Below, piece after piece: positions 48,350 through 57,589 of a DNA stretch of 64,000 bases. The position numbers and the translations under genes are program-made. How positions within the stretch are numbered: position 1 is the stretch's first letter; the number at the start of each line of letters is the position of its first letter. This DNA comes from Marinobacter azerbaijanicus (GTDB taxonomy: Bacteria > Pseudomonadota > Gammaproteobacteria > Pseudomonadales > Oleiphilaceae), in contig NZ_JASSVS010000001.1 in the NCBI RefSeq assembly GCF_030250645.1, positions 558,001 to 622,000 on the forward strand. The letters run 5' to 3'. The notes under the pieces were generated by a model, which was not told where the DNA came from, did no database searches, and saw nothing but the letters and a program-made list of their open reading frames with translations.

Positions 48350-48386
48350 GTGACGCTTGTCACGAATATTTGACACATTTTGACAC
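48350..48386. promoter_or_regulatory. direct and inverted repeats upstream of the 57-residue protein gene
   Basis: TTTGACAC occurs at 48369-48376 and 48379-48386, with a 10-base period (same face of the helix). GTGAC-N4-GTCAC (48350-48363) is a perfect inverted repeat next to it. They lie between the small gene and can, and resemble operator clusters; the regulator is unknown. Confidence 0.5.
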
Positions 48387-48394
48387 CAACAGCG

Positions 48395-49072
48395 TCATGT
48401 TTTTTGACGCCCCGAGCGAACCGGCCTTAAAACCAGTTCGTCAACGCTGTTCTGCTTGATCGATTCACGGTCGGACTCGGAAGCAATGGATAGCCCCATA
48501 TCCCGTAGAATACCGTCGGCCACATCATAGACAAAACCGTGAACCATCAGGGATTGCCCCCTGCGCCAGGCCTCCTGAACGATATTGTTCTGGCAGACGT
48601 GTCCGACCTGCTCCACCACGTTAAGTTCGCATAGCCGGTCGACCCGGTCCTGGTCACTGGCCAGTTGATCAAGTACCGGCCGATATTTGTCGCGTACATC
48701 CTGAACATGTCGGAGCCAGTTGGATATCAGGCCAAAGCCCTGGTTATGCAACGCTGCCTTTACCCCGCCACAACCGTAGTGCCCCACCACCAGAACGTGC
48801 TTCACCTTGAGCACGTCAATGGCAAACTGAAGCACCGAGAGGCAGTTAAAGTCCGTGTGCACCACCACGTTTGCAACATTCCGGTGCACGAAAAGCTCTC
48901 CTGGCATCAGATCCACGATCTGGTTTGCCGGCACACGGCTGTCAGCACACCCGATCCAGAGATACTCAGGGGCCTGCTGCTTGGAAAGCCGGGCGAAAAA
49001 CTCCGGGTCCTGACTCTTGAGACTTTCCGCCCAAGCCCTGTTTTTATCCAGCAGTTTATCGAGCTGCCCCAT
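48395..49072 (-). CDS. can: beta-class carbonic anhydrase
   Basis: The product has 225 residues from the ATG at 49072, with GGGAGGAG upstream. Zinc ligands and catalytic residues are at the same numbers as E. coli Can: Cys42, Asp44, Arg46 (CADSR), His98 and Cys101 (GHYGCGG). It interconverts CO2 and bicarbonate in the cytoplasm, supplying bicarbonate to carboxylases at low CO2. It follows the NAD-GDH gene on the same strand with 65 bases between them. Confidence 0.97.
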   Translation of the reverse strand: MGQLDKLLDKNRAWAESLKSQDPEFFARLSKQQAPEYLWIGCADSRVPANQIVDLMPGELFVHRNVANVVVHTDFNCLSVLQFAIDVLKVKHVLVVGHYGCGGVKAALHNQGFGLISNWLRHVQDVRDKYRPVLDQLASDQDRVDRLCELNVVEQVGHVCQNNIVQEAWRRGQSLMVHGFVYDVADGILRDMGLSIASESDRESIKQNSVDELVLRPVRSGRQKT

Positions 49073-49137
49073 CAAATCTCCTCCCTGCAAATATACGTTG
49101 CGGGGATTGAACGGCAATCAGCCCGATAAAGCAATGC

Positions 49138-52100
49138 TCAACTGGTCGGAGCCAGAATGTCATCATGCTGTTCATGCATGGTGGTTTGCGCCAGATCCAG
49201 CAGTTCCCGCAGCGCCACCGAGAACATCGCGTATTCCGGCTCTCTGACACCCTTGAGCTCTGTAAGCATGGATTTCCAGCGGTTGATCATACTGGCGTGC
49301 CGCTGCATCCAGCTCTCGACACAAGAGTTTACCTCGGATGGCTTATCAGCCAGCTTCAGAACACCGGTGGTCAGCGCCCGTTGCTGCCAGTCAAGGTCCT
49401 CACGGAAGCTCTCCCGCGCCAGCGCCTGCCAGTGGGAAGCGGGTACCAACGCCGCGACAGCATTGGCAAACCAGTTCAGATCCAACTGGTCGCCAAGGTC
49501 ATAATAGAGATTGGCAACCGTCTTCAGAGGCATGCCGGTTGCCTCCCTCGCCTCGATAATACCCAGTGACGAGTAGAGGTAGCTGGTACCGGACACCACC
49601 GAAGCCAGATCCTCGGGCAACCCGGACTCGACGAGCTCATCATGCCGCCTCTTCCAGTCTGCCCGCGCCTGCTCTCCGAGATAATCCGGCAGGTCCGCAG
49701 TGATCTTCCAGACACTGTCAGCAAAGCGTTCCATATGGCTCTGGATACTGAGTTCAGCGCGGCGGTTACGTAACAGCCAGCGTACCGCACGCCGAATCAG
49801 GCGCATCAGGTCGCCCATCAGCTCCATCTGCAAACTGGCCGGAATGAAATAATCCAGGTATTCAATCTTGTCCCACCAGGTATCCAGGCGAAACACGTCC
49901 CGGGCTATGATCCATGCCAGCGCAATAGAGGCCGCATCGGCACCCGTTGACTGCTTGAGTCGCTCGACAAAGGTAATACCCATGTGATTGACCATATCAT
50001 TGGCAATCTGGGTAGCGATTATCTCCCGACGCAGCTGGTGCTCACCCAGCTCCTTCGAAAACTTGCGGGTCAGATCCTTGGGGAATACTTTGTACATTTC
50101 CCCCGCCAGCAGAGGCTCGTCCGGCAGACTACTGTTGATAAGCGTCTGTTTCAGATCGCCCTTTACGTAGGAAATCAGTACCGAAAGCTCCGGGCGTGTC
50201 AGCCCTTTCTTGTCCAGCTTCCTTTCCGAGAGAGTTTCATCGTCAGGCAGAAACTCCAGGCTGCGATTGAGTTTGCCTTCGCTCTCCATGGTGTTCATCA
50301 GGCGGCGGTATTCTTCCAACCGGGTGACCGCCCCTACGCTGGCAATGCTGATCGCCTGGGTCTGCCGGTAGTTGTTCTTCAGCACCAGAGCGGCGACATC
50401 GTCAGTCATCTCCTCCAGCATGATATTACGCTGCTTGTCGGTGAGATCGCCCATGGCGACCGCCTGGTTCAGCAGGATCTTCATGTTCACTTCGTGGTCC
50501 GAGCAATCCACGCCACCGGAGTTGTCAATGAAGTCGGTATTCAGCCTCCCCCCCTTCAGGGCGAACTCAATGCGCCCGAGTTGGGTCATCCCCAGGTTGC
50601 CGCCCTCACCGACAATCCTGCAGTTCAGTTCGGAGCCGTTGATGCGCAAGGCATCGTTGGCCTTGTCCCCTACGTCCGCATGGGTCTCGTTCTGACCCTT
50701 GACATAGGTGCCAATACCACCGATCCAGAGCAGATCCGCCTGGGTTTTGAGTATATGAGTGATCAGCATATTCGGGGGCACACGGTCTGACTTGATACCA
50801 AGCAGCTTCTTCATCTCCGGGCTGACCGGAATCGACTTGGCGCTGCGACTGAATACGCCGCCACCCTCGGAAATCAGGCTGGTGTCGTAGTCGGTCCAGG
50901 AAGAACGCGGCAGTTCAAACAGGCGCTTGCGTTCCTTATAGCTCTGAGTCGGATCCGGCGACGGATCGATAAATATATGGACGTGGTTGAACGCCGCTAC
51001 CAGCTTCGTCTTCTCTGAACATAGCAGGCCGTTGCCGAACACGTCACCACCCATGTCACCGATACCAATAGCGGTGAATTCATCCAGCGCGGGGTTGATG
51101 CCCAGCTCCCGGAAGTGGCGCTCCACGGACACCCAGGCACCCCGGGCCGTGATACCCATCTTTTTATGGTCATAGCCATTACTGCCGCCCGAGGCAAAAG
51201 CGTCCCCCATCCAGAAACCATATTCAGCCGCCAAACCGTTGGCTATATCCGAGAAGGTTGCCGTGCCCTTGTCTGCGGCGACCACCAGGTAGTGGTCATC
51301 GTCATCATGGCGGATAACGGACTCCGGTGGCTGGATGCCGGCATCCACAAGGTTGTCGGTGATATCCAGCAACCCCCGGATAAAGGTCTTGTACGCCTCG
51401 ATACCCTCTGCCTGGAATGCTTCCCGATCCGACATGTCGGGCAGGCGCTTGGCAACAAAGCCACCCTTTGCACCTACCGGAACAATAACGGCGTTCTTGA
51501 CCTGTTGCGCCTTCACCAGCCCCAGAATCTCGGTGCGATAGTCCTCGAACCTGTCTGACCAGCGCAGGCCGCCACGCGCTACCTTGCCACCACGCAGATG
51601 CACACCCTCGACCCTCGGCGAATAGACGAAGATCTCGAACATGGGCAAAGGCAGTGGCACGTCCGGAATTTCCGATGGATCAAATTTAACGCTGATGTAG
51701 GATTTCGGTTTGCCGTCACTGTCGGGCTGGTAATAGTTGGTGCGCAGAGTCGCCTGCATCAATTCCAGAAACAGCCTGAGAACCCTGTCTTCACTGAGAT
51801 TCTCCACCTCGTCAAGACCGGCATTGAACTCAATCTCCAGCTTTTGCTGCGCCGCCCTGCTCTTGCCTTCACTCTGGTAGCGCGCAGGATTGAAGCGGAC
51901 CTCGAAGAACTCCAGCAACAGGCGTGTCAGGTCCACATGGTTGACCAGGGTATTGGATATAAAGGTCTGGCTGTTGGAGAATCGAATCTGACGCATGTAG
52001 CGGGCATAGGTGCGCAGCAGCGCAATTTCCCGCCAGCTCATGTAAGAGGACAGCAGCAAGCGGTTGAAGGCGTCATTTTCCGCATCGCCATACCAGACAC

Positions 52101-54024
52101 GGCGGAACAGGTCCTCGAAGATGGGACGAATGCGGTGAATATCCACCACCTTTCCGCTATGGGCCTGCAGGGTAAAATCGTGAATCCAGACGGTATTGTC
52201 GCTGCGGTCACTGACTTCGAACGGGTGTTCCCCGATCACCCGAAAACCGAGATTGTCGAAAATCGGCATCACGTCCGACAGTGGCAAAGGCTCATCCGGA
52301 TAGAAAAGTTTGAAATGCAGGGTGCTCTCATCCTCTTCCAGAGCACGGTAGAAACTCATGGTGAGGTGTTTTTCCCGGGCCGCCCCTGAAATATGCTCGA
52401 GATCTATGGCCGCCCGCCGGGGTGAAAACATGTCCTTGTAGCTGGCCGGAAAGCCGGCGGAATAAAGCCGGAACATTTCATTGCCCCGCTCTTCGCCATA
52501 GGCCTCGTTCAGCGCCTCCAAGAGGCCATCACGCCAGGACTGTGCCAGCTCGATAACCTTCTCGCGAATCTCGGAGATGGGAAGCTGGCGATTCTCCACC
52601 TGGGGAACACGGACCGTGAACTGAACCCTCGCCAGCACTGACTCGGAAAAATGGGTGACGAATTCGATGTCCTCGGCATCGAGCATGTCGTGCAATACCT
52701 GCTCCACTTTAAGGCGCAGTTCCGTGTTGTAGATATCCCTTGGAAAGAACGACAGGCAGGTCACGAACTGGCCATACACATCTTCCCGCATGAACAACTC
52801 GATGCGTCGACGCTCCTGTATGTAGAGAATGCTCTTGGCTACCGACAGCAACTCCCCGGGTTCAATCTGGAATAACTCATCACGAGGATACACGGTAAGA
52901 ATCTGATCGAGTTCCTTGCCAGCGTAGTCGTTCCTGAGAAAGCCAGATCGCCTCATGACCGTCTGGAACTTGCGCCGTAGCAGGGGAATTTCATCAGGAC
53001 GCTCATTGTAGACCCGGGCTGTATACAGCCCCAGAAAGCGACGTTCCCCGACAACCTCCCCCTTGCTGTTGAACTTCTTGACCGCGATATAGTCCGGATA
53101 CGCCGGCCGATGTACTCGCGAACGCTGGGCAGACTTGGCGAAGATGAAAATGTCATCGGTACGGGTCATTTCATGCCGCGTGCGTTGGGGCAATTCGTTC
53201 AGCCGTACCTTGTCCGGGCGCTCATTGTTAACGCGAAGGATACCCAGCTCGGAATTTTCCACGCGACGAACCACCAGGCCCTTGTTGTCCTTGACGAAAT
53301 CGTACTCATCGTAGCCAAGGAACGTGAAATGATCCCTGACCAGCCACTCCAGAAATGCCTTTGCCTCTTCCTTCTCCTCTTCGTCAATGCCGGCCGTGGT
53401 ACCATCCAGTTCACGGCTGATTTCATTGACTTTGTCGGTCACAATAGGAAAGTCACTGACCGCTATCCTCACTTCATGAAGGATATTCTGCAGCGCCTCC
53501 TCAAGTGAGCTCAGATCCTCGGGGCTGCTGTGACGATCAATTTCCAGAACAATGAGCGCTTCATAGCGGGCTTTGGCAGACTTCTTCTTGGGCGGATGCA
53601 GTTTCTTTAGCTTGCCCTGATCATCCCGTTCCACCTGAAGAATCGAATGCTGAATCGAGTGCGTGCCGATTTCACGCTGGTTGATCGCGATCCTCAGGGA
53701 ATCGATCAGAAATGGCATGTTGGGGTGGAGAATAAAAATAACCGTATGCGTTGATTGCCAGCCGTCACTCTCCAGATCGGGATTGAAAACCGACACCGGA
53801 GTTTCTTCGGCCGTGCGTTTCTGGAGAAACTGCCAGGCCGCAAGGATGGCGCCGTAGGTATCGGAAAAACGGCGACTCACAAGCTCTTCGAGAGGAATAT
53901 GGGCATAATGCTGCTTGGCGAATTCACTGATCTTCTTCGCTTCGGTTTTCGCTATTTTTTCAGCGAAAGCCTCGTCCAGCTGGTGAAAAAACTGTTCCTT
54001 GCTGGCGACTGTCAGTGCATTCAT
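49138..54024 (-). CDS. gdhB: NAD-specific glutamate dehydrogenase, 180-kDa class
   Basis: The product has 1,628 residues, the size of the L-GDH180 family. Catalytic core motifs: HLRGGKVARGGLRWSDRFEDYRTEI, LVKAQQVKNAVIVPVGAKGG, and VVAADKGTATFSD, with GIGDMGGDVFGNGLL and IVGEGGNLGMTQLGR for the nucleotide domain. The N-terminal ~700 residues hold ACT-like regulatory regions; the C-terminal part is helical. It deaminates glutamate to 2-oxoglutarate, chiefly for catabolism of arginine and glutamate. GAGG lies nine bases before the ATG. Confidence 0.97.
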   Translation of the reverse strand: MNALTVASKEQFFHQLDEAFAEKIAKTEAKKISEFAKQHYAHIPLEELVSRRFSDTYGAILAAWQFLQKRTAEETPVSVFNPDLESDGWQSTHTVIFILHPNMPFLIDSLRIAINQREIGTHSIQHSILQVERDDQGKLKKLHPPKKKSAKARYEALIVLEIDRHSSPEDLSSLEEALQNILHEVRIAVSDFPIVTDKVNEISRELDGTTAGIDEEEKEEAKAFLEWLVRDHFTFLGYDEYDFVKDNKGLVVRRVENSELGILRVNNERPDKVRLNELPQRTRHEMTRTDDIFIFAKSAQRSRVHRPAYPDYIAVKKFNSKGEVVGERRFLGLYTARVYNERPDEIPLLRRKFQTVMRRSGFLRNDYAGKELDQILTVYPRDELFQIEPGELLSVAKSILYIQERRRIELFMREDVYGQFVTCLSFFPRDIYNTELRLKVEQVLHDMLDAEDIEFVTHFSESVLARVQFTVRVPQVENRQLPISEIREKVIELAQSWRDGLLEALNEAYGEERGNEMFRLYSAGFPASYKDMFSPRRAAIDLEHISGAAREKHLTMSFYRALEEDESTLHFKLFYPDEPLPLSDVMPIFDNLGFRVIGEHPFEVSDRSDNTVWIHDFTLQAHSGKVVDIHRIRPIFEDLFRRVWYGDAENDAFNRLLLSSYMSWREIALLRTYARYMRQIRFSNSQTFISNTLVNHVDLTRLLLEFFEVRFNPARYQSEGKSRAAQQKLEIEFNAGLDEVENLSEDRVLRLFLELMQATLRTNYYQPDSDGKPKSYISVKFDPSEIPDVPLPLPMFEIFVYSPRVEGVHLRGGKVARGGLRWSDRFEDYRTEILGLVKAQQVKNAVIVPVGAKGGFVAKRLPDMSDREAFQAEGIEAYKTFIRGLLDITDNLVDAGIQPPESVIRHDDDDHYLVVAADKGTATFSDIANGLAAEYGFWMGDAFASGGSNGYDHKKMGITARGAWVSVERHFRELGINPALDEFTAIGIGDMGGDVFGNGLLCSEKTKLVAAFNHVHIFIDPSPDPTQSYKERKRLFELPRSSWTDYDTSLISEGGGVFSRSAKSIPVSPEMKKLLGIKSDRVPPNMLITHILKTQADLLWIGGIGTYVKGQNETHADVGDKANDALRINGSELNCRIVGEGGNLGMTQLGRIEFALKGGRLNTDFIDNSGGVDCSDHEVNMKILLNQAVAMGDLTDKQRNIMLEEMTDDVAALVLKNNYRQTQAISIASVGAVTRLEEYRRLMNTMESEGKLNRSLEFLPDDETLSERKLDKKGLTRPELSVLISYVKGDLKQTLINSSLPDEPLLAGEMYKVFPKDLTRKFSKELGEHQLRREIIATQIANDMVNHMGITFVERLKQSTGADAASIALAWIIARDVFRLDTWWDKIEYLDYFIPASLQMELMGDLMRLIRRAVRWLLRNRRAELSIQSHMERFADSVWKITADLPDYLGEQARADWKRRHDELVESGLPEDLASVVSGTSYLYSSLGIIEAREATGMPLKTVANLYYDLGDQLDLNWFANAVAALVPASHWQALARESFREDLDWQQRALTTGVLKLADKPSEVNSCVESWMQRHASMINRWKSMLTELKGVREPEYAMFSVALRELLDLAQTTMHEQHDDILAPTS

Positions 54025-54168
54025 AGTTAACCTCTATGAGTGTGAAATAAACGTAATCGACGTATTGTCACATAAGCATAGTCAAAGCCTTGATTTTTGC
54101 GCCACAGATGCGAAAACTGCGGCAACTACTTACGCGAACCGTCTCTGCACCAGGAGTAGACATTCCCC

Positions 54169-55131
54169 ATGGCATTACAGCATACGTTTGGTGAGCTGAG
54201 GTCTCAGTTAGCAAAAAGGATCATCGGGCAGGAAAAACTGGTGGACCGTTTACTGATTTCCTTGCTGGCCGATGGTCACCTGTTGGTGGAGGGAGCTCCC
54301 GGCCTTGCCAAAACGACAGCCATCAAGGCGCTGGCTGACCATCTTGAAGGTGACTTTCACCGCATCCAGTTCACCCCGGATCTACTCCCTTCCGACGTTA
54401 CCGGCAGCGAGATCTACCGCGCCGAGACCGGCCAGTTCGAGTTCCAGCACGGGCCTATCTTCCATAACCTCGTGCTGGCGGATGAAATCAACCGGGCGCC
54501 GGCCAAAGTACAATCCGCCTTACTGGAAGCCATGGGCGAGCGCCAGGTCAGTGTCGGCATGCGTACCTTCCCGCTTGACCGACTGTTCATGGTCATGGCC
54601 ACCCAGAATCCCATCGAGCAGGAAGGCACCTACCCATTACCCGAAGCCCAGCTTGACCGGTTCCTGATGCATGTGGTCATTGACTACCCCTCCGCCGAGG
54701 CTGAAAAGGCCATTTTGCATCTGGCAAGAAACGACTACCGGCATGGACAGGTCGCAGCTGAAGTCCGCCTGACAGCAGATCAGGTATTTGAGGCCCGGTA
54801 TGAGGTTTCAGACATTTACATGTCAGAGCCCGTTGAACAGTATTTGCTGGCGCTGGTGCTGGCAACCAGGGACCCCTCCTCTGTGGACCCGGAACTTGCC
54901 CGCTGGACTGCTTTTGGCGCCAGCCCCAGGGGCACTATTGCACTGGACCGCTGTGCCCGCGCCATGGCCTGGCTGGAGGGACGGGACTACGTCAGCCCGG
55001 ATGACGTCCGTAATATCGCCTTCGACGTCCTCAGGCACCGCATCCTGCTGACCTTTGAAGCGGAAGCCGAGGGTATGACGGCCGATGCCATCATCCAGCG
55101 CCTGATCGATCGCGTTCCGGTAACCGCCTGA
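54169..55131 (+). CDS. MoxR-family AAA+ ATPase
   Basis: The product has 320 residues. Walker A GAPGLAKT (42-49), Walker B VLADEIN (about 101-107), sensor 1 ATQNPIEQEGTYPLPEAQLDRF, and a C-terminal lid domain. MoxR proteins act as chaperone-like ATPases with VWA-domain partners to mature enzyme complexes. It is the first gene of a six-gene Bat-like operon (MoxR, DUF58, DUF4381, two VWA proteins, BatD). AGGAG lies 13 bases before the ATG. Confidence 0.95.
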   Translation: MALQHTFGELRSQLAKRIIGQEKLVDRLLISLLADGHLLVEGAPGLAKTTAIKALADHLEGDFHRIQFTPDLLPSDVTGSEIYRAETGQFEFQHGPIFHNLVLADEINRAPAKVQSALLEAMGERQVSVGMRTFPLDRLFMVMATQNPIEQEGTYPLPEAQLDRFLMHVVIDYPSAEAEKAILHLARNDYRHGQVAAEVRLTADQVFEARYEVSDIYMSEPVEQYLLALVLATRDPSSVDPELARWTAFGASPRGTIALDRCARAMAWLEGRDYVSPDDVRNIAFDVLRHRILLTFEAEAEGMTADAIIQRLIDRVPVTA

Positions 55132-55142
55132 ACACTGTGACC

Positions 55143-56090
55143 ATGACCGCACCCGAGCCAGCCACCCATATTTCACTGCCCGGCCTGATCCGTCTGCAAG
55201 CCGACGCCCGTGCACTGAAACTGCCAGCAGCACGGCCGGTCAGATCCCGTCAGGCGGGTCTTCAGCGCTCCCCTCGCCGGGGCCGTGGAATGGCTTTTGC
55301 CGAAGTACGTCAGTACCAGCCCGGCGACGATATACGCAGCATCGACTGGCGGGTCACCGCGCGCCGGCAGTCGCCCCATACCAAGCTCTATGAAGAGGAA
55401 CGCGAACGTCCGGTGCTTCTGCTCTGCGATCTGGGCCCGTCGCTGTTTTTCGCCAGCACTGGTGCCTACAAACAGGTCCGCTGCGCGCAGTTGGCTGGCA
55501 TTCTGTCGTGGCTGGCCCTCGGCTCCGGAGATCAGGTGGGTGGTATTGTATTCAACGGCCACGAACTGACGGTTCAGCGCCCTGCCCGCCGCAAGAAATC
55601 GGTGCTGAGGCTCCTTGATACCGTGGCACGACAGCAGAGGATTTCACGGAGCGACGGGGAAAGCCCGCACCAGCCAACCGGGACCAGGGCGGACCTGGAT
55701 ACCGCGCTCCAGGAGGCCCGCCGGGTCGCCCATACCGGCAGCAGGATCTTCGTAATCAGTGATTTTCTCAACATTACCCCCGACACATCACGACTGCTCG
55801 GGTCGCTGGCACGCCACAACACTGTCAGCGCACTCAGAGTCATTGACCCGCTGGAGCTCAAACTCCCGGACAGTGGACACTTCGCTATCGCCGGCGATGA
55901 TGGGCCAGTGTGGTTCGACAGCAGCAATCCGCGGTTCCAGCAGGCCTATGCCGAAAAAGTACGACAGCATTCGGAAGCACTGGGTGAGTGCTTCCGGACC
56001 GCCGGCGTGCAACCGGCCAGTGTCATGACCAGCGACCAGCCGGCGCTGGTGCTGCAGACTCTGCTCGGCCCCCGTGGCCATATCGGATAA
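55143..56090 (+). CDS. DUF58 protein
   Basis: The product has about 315 residues. The family motif is EVRQYQPGDDIRSIDWRVTA at about residues 52-72, followed by a VWA-like fold with VLLLCDLGPSLFF. A conserved Arg-rich segment lies early (RQAGLQRSPRRGRGM). It is soluble. DUF58 proteins are partners of MoxR ATPases. ATG at 55143 is used; GTG at 55137 is equally possible. It begins 11 bases after the moxR stop. Confidence 0.9.
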   Translation: MTAPEPATHISLPGLIRLQADARALKLPAARPVRSRQAGLQRSPRRGRGMAFAEVRQYQPGDDIRSIDWRVTARRQSPHTKLYEEERERPVLLLCDLGPSLFFASTGAYKQVRCAQLAGILSWLALGSGDQVGGIVFNGHELTVQRPARRKKSVLRLLDTVARQQRISRSDGESPHQPTGTRADLDTALQEARRVAHTGSRIFVISDFLNITPDTSRLLGSLARHNTVSALRVIDPLELKLPDSGHFAIAGDDGPVWFDSSNPRFQQAYAEKVRQHSEALGECFRTAGVQPASVMTSDQPALVLQTLLGPRGHIG

Positions 56091-56108
56091 CAGGACCGCT
56101 TGAAGCCC

Positions 56109-56579
56109 ATGATGGAACAGGATCCACTGAGCCAGCTCAGAGACATACACCTTCCACAACCGGGAGGCTTCTGGCCTCCCGCACCGGGCTGGTGGATTCT
56201 GCTGTTTGTCGCCATCGCACTGGCCGTCCTGGTATTCGTTGTGATCAGGCGGAAACGCCGCAAAAACCAATGGCTCGTCACCGCGAAGAAGGAACTGCAA
56301 CGGCTGGAACAGACGGCTTCGGCGGACAATGAATGGTTTGCCGCCCTGAACCGGCTCCTGAAGCAGTCAGCGCGATTGCGTTATCCGGAACGGGTGCCGG
56401 AATCCCTGTCCGGTGAGCCCTGGATCCGCTTCCTGCTCGAGACCAGCCCGAAAGACCGGGTGGCCCAGCGGCCGGTGGTGGAAGCCATGGTCAACAGCGC
56501 CTGGCAACCGACCCCAGGGTGTCGGCCAGAGGACGCCATTGCCTTCGCACGGGTATGGCTGGGAGGCCAGAAATGCTGA
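56109..56579 (+). CDS. DUF4381 membrane protein
   Basis: The product has 156 residues from the ATG at 56109; a TTG at 56100 may also be used. DIHLPQPGGFWPPAPGWW precedes a single membrane helix (about 32-52), then a basic cytoplasmic tail with RRKRRKN. This is the small membrane protein between DUF58 and VWA genes in Bat-like operons. Its stop overlaps the next start by seven bases. Confidence 0.88.
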   Translation: MMEQDPLSQLRDIHLPQPGGFWPPAPGWWILLFVAIALAVLVFVVIRRKRRKNQWLVTAKKELQRLEQTASADNEWFAALNRLLKQSARLRYPERVPESLSGEPWIRFLLETSPKDRVAQRPVVEAMVNSAWQPTPGCRPEDAIAFARVWLGGQKC

Positions 56580-57589
56580 ATTTTGCCTATCCCTGGTTAC
56601 TGTTACTGGTCCTGCTGCCGCTGTTGCTGCGCTTGCGCAGGCGCAGGGCCCCGTCGGTGGAGGCGCCGGTATTTCCGGTTGGCCACTGGCTGTCTGACCT
56701 GCCCGGCGTCAGCCGCAGCGGTAATCGGGCTCCCCTTTGGCAGCAACTGGTACTGCTACTGGTGTGGTTTCTGCTGGTGCTGGCGCTGGCCCGGCCGCAA
56801 CACGTCGGGGAGCAGGTCCAGCTGCCGGTCAGCGGACGCGATCTGCTTCTGGCAGTCGATATCTCCCCCTCCATGGACGAGCAGGACATGGTCATTCAGG
56901 GCCGAAGTATCAACCGCTTGCAGGCAGTCAAACGGGTACTGGACGACTTTATCCAGCGCCGTGAAGGCGACCGGTTGGGGCTTCTGCTCTTCGGCACCGA
57001 GCCCTATATCCAGGCACCCCTGACCTTCGACCGGGAAACCGTACGAACGCTACTGAACGAAGCCGGCATTGGCATGGCGGGACGGGCGACGGCCATCGGC
57101 GATGCCCTGGGCCTGGCGGTCAAGCGCCTTCGCGACCGCCCCCAGGAACAACGGGTGGTCATCCTGCTGACCGATGGCGCCAATACGGCGGGTGAGATTG
57201 CGCCCGACAAAGCTGCAGAAATTGCCCGGGCCGCGGGCGTCCGCATTTACACCATTGGTATTGGCGCCGAATCCATGGTGCAGCGGGGGCTGCTGGGCTC
57301 CCGTCGGGTCAATCCCTCCCGTGATCTCGACGAAGAGCTACTGAAACGGATAGCCCAGCAAACCGGCGGTGAGTATTTCCGGGCCCGCAGCCTGCCCGAG
57401 CTGGAGCTGATCTACGAGAGCATCAACCAGCTCGAGCCCATAGAACTGGAGGGCAAGCACTACCGGCCGGTAACCGAGCTTTACGTCTGGCCGGCAGGCC
57501 TCGCCGCCCTGATATGGTTATTGATGCAGGGCCTCAGACTGGCTGGCCACAGGCGCACGGCCATGGCACAGGAGGCAGGCAATGACTGA
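56573..57589 (+). CDS. BatA-like von Willebrand factor A membrane protein
   Basis: The product has 338 residues from ATG 56573 (GGGAGG upstream). Two N-terminal hydrophobic helices (about 5-21 and 60-78) precede a VWA domain with MIDAS DISPS near residue 96 and the DG of LLTDGAN. One more helix lies at the C-terminal (about 308-322). VWA domains bind metal and partner proteins; the pair with the next gene matches BatA/BatB. It overlaps the next gene by eight bases. Confidence 0.93.
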   Translation: MLNFAYPWLLLLVLLPLLLRLRRRRAPSVEAPVFPVGHWLSDLPGVSRSGNRAPLWQQLVLLLVWFLLVLALARPQHVGEQVQLPVSGRDLLLAVDISPSMDEQDMVIQGRSINRLQAVKRVLDDFIQRREGDRLGLLLFGTEPYIQAPLTFDRETVRTLLNEAGIGMAGRATAIGDALGLAVKRLRDRPQEQRVVILLTDGANTAGEIAPDKAAEIARAAGVRIYTIGIGAESMVQRGLLGSRRVNPSRDLDEELLKRIAQQTGGEYFRARSLPELELIYESINQLEPIELEGKHYRPVTELYVWPAGLAALIWLLMQGLRLAGHRRTAMAQEAGND

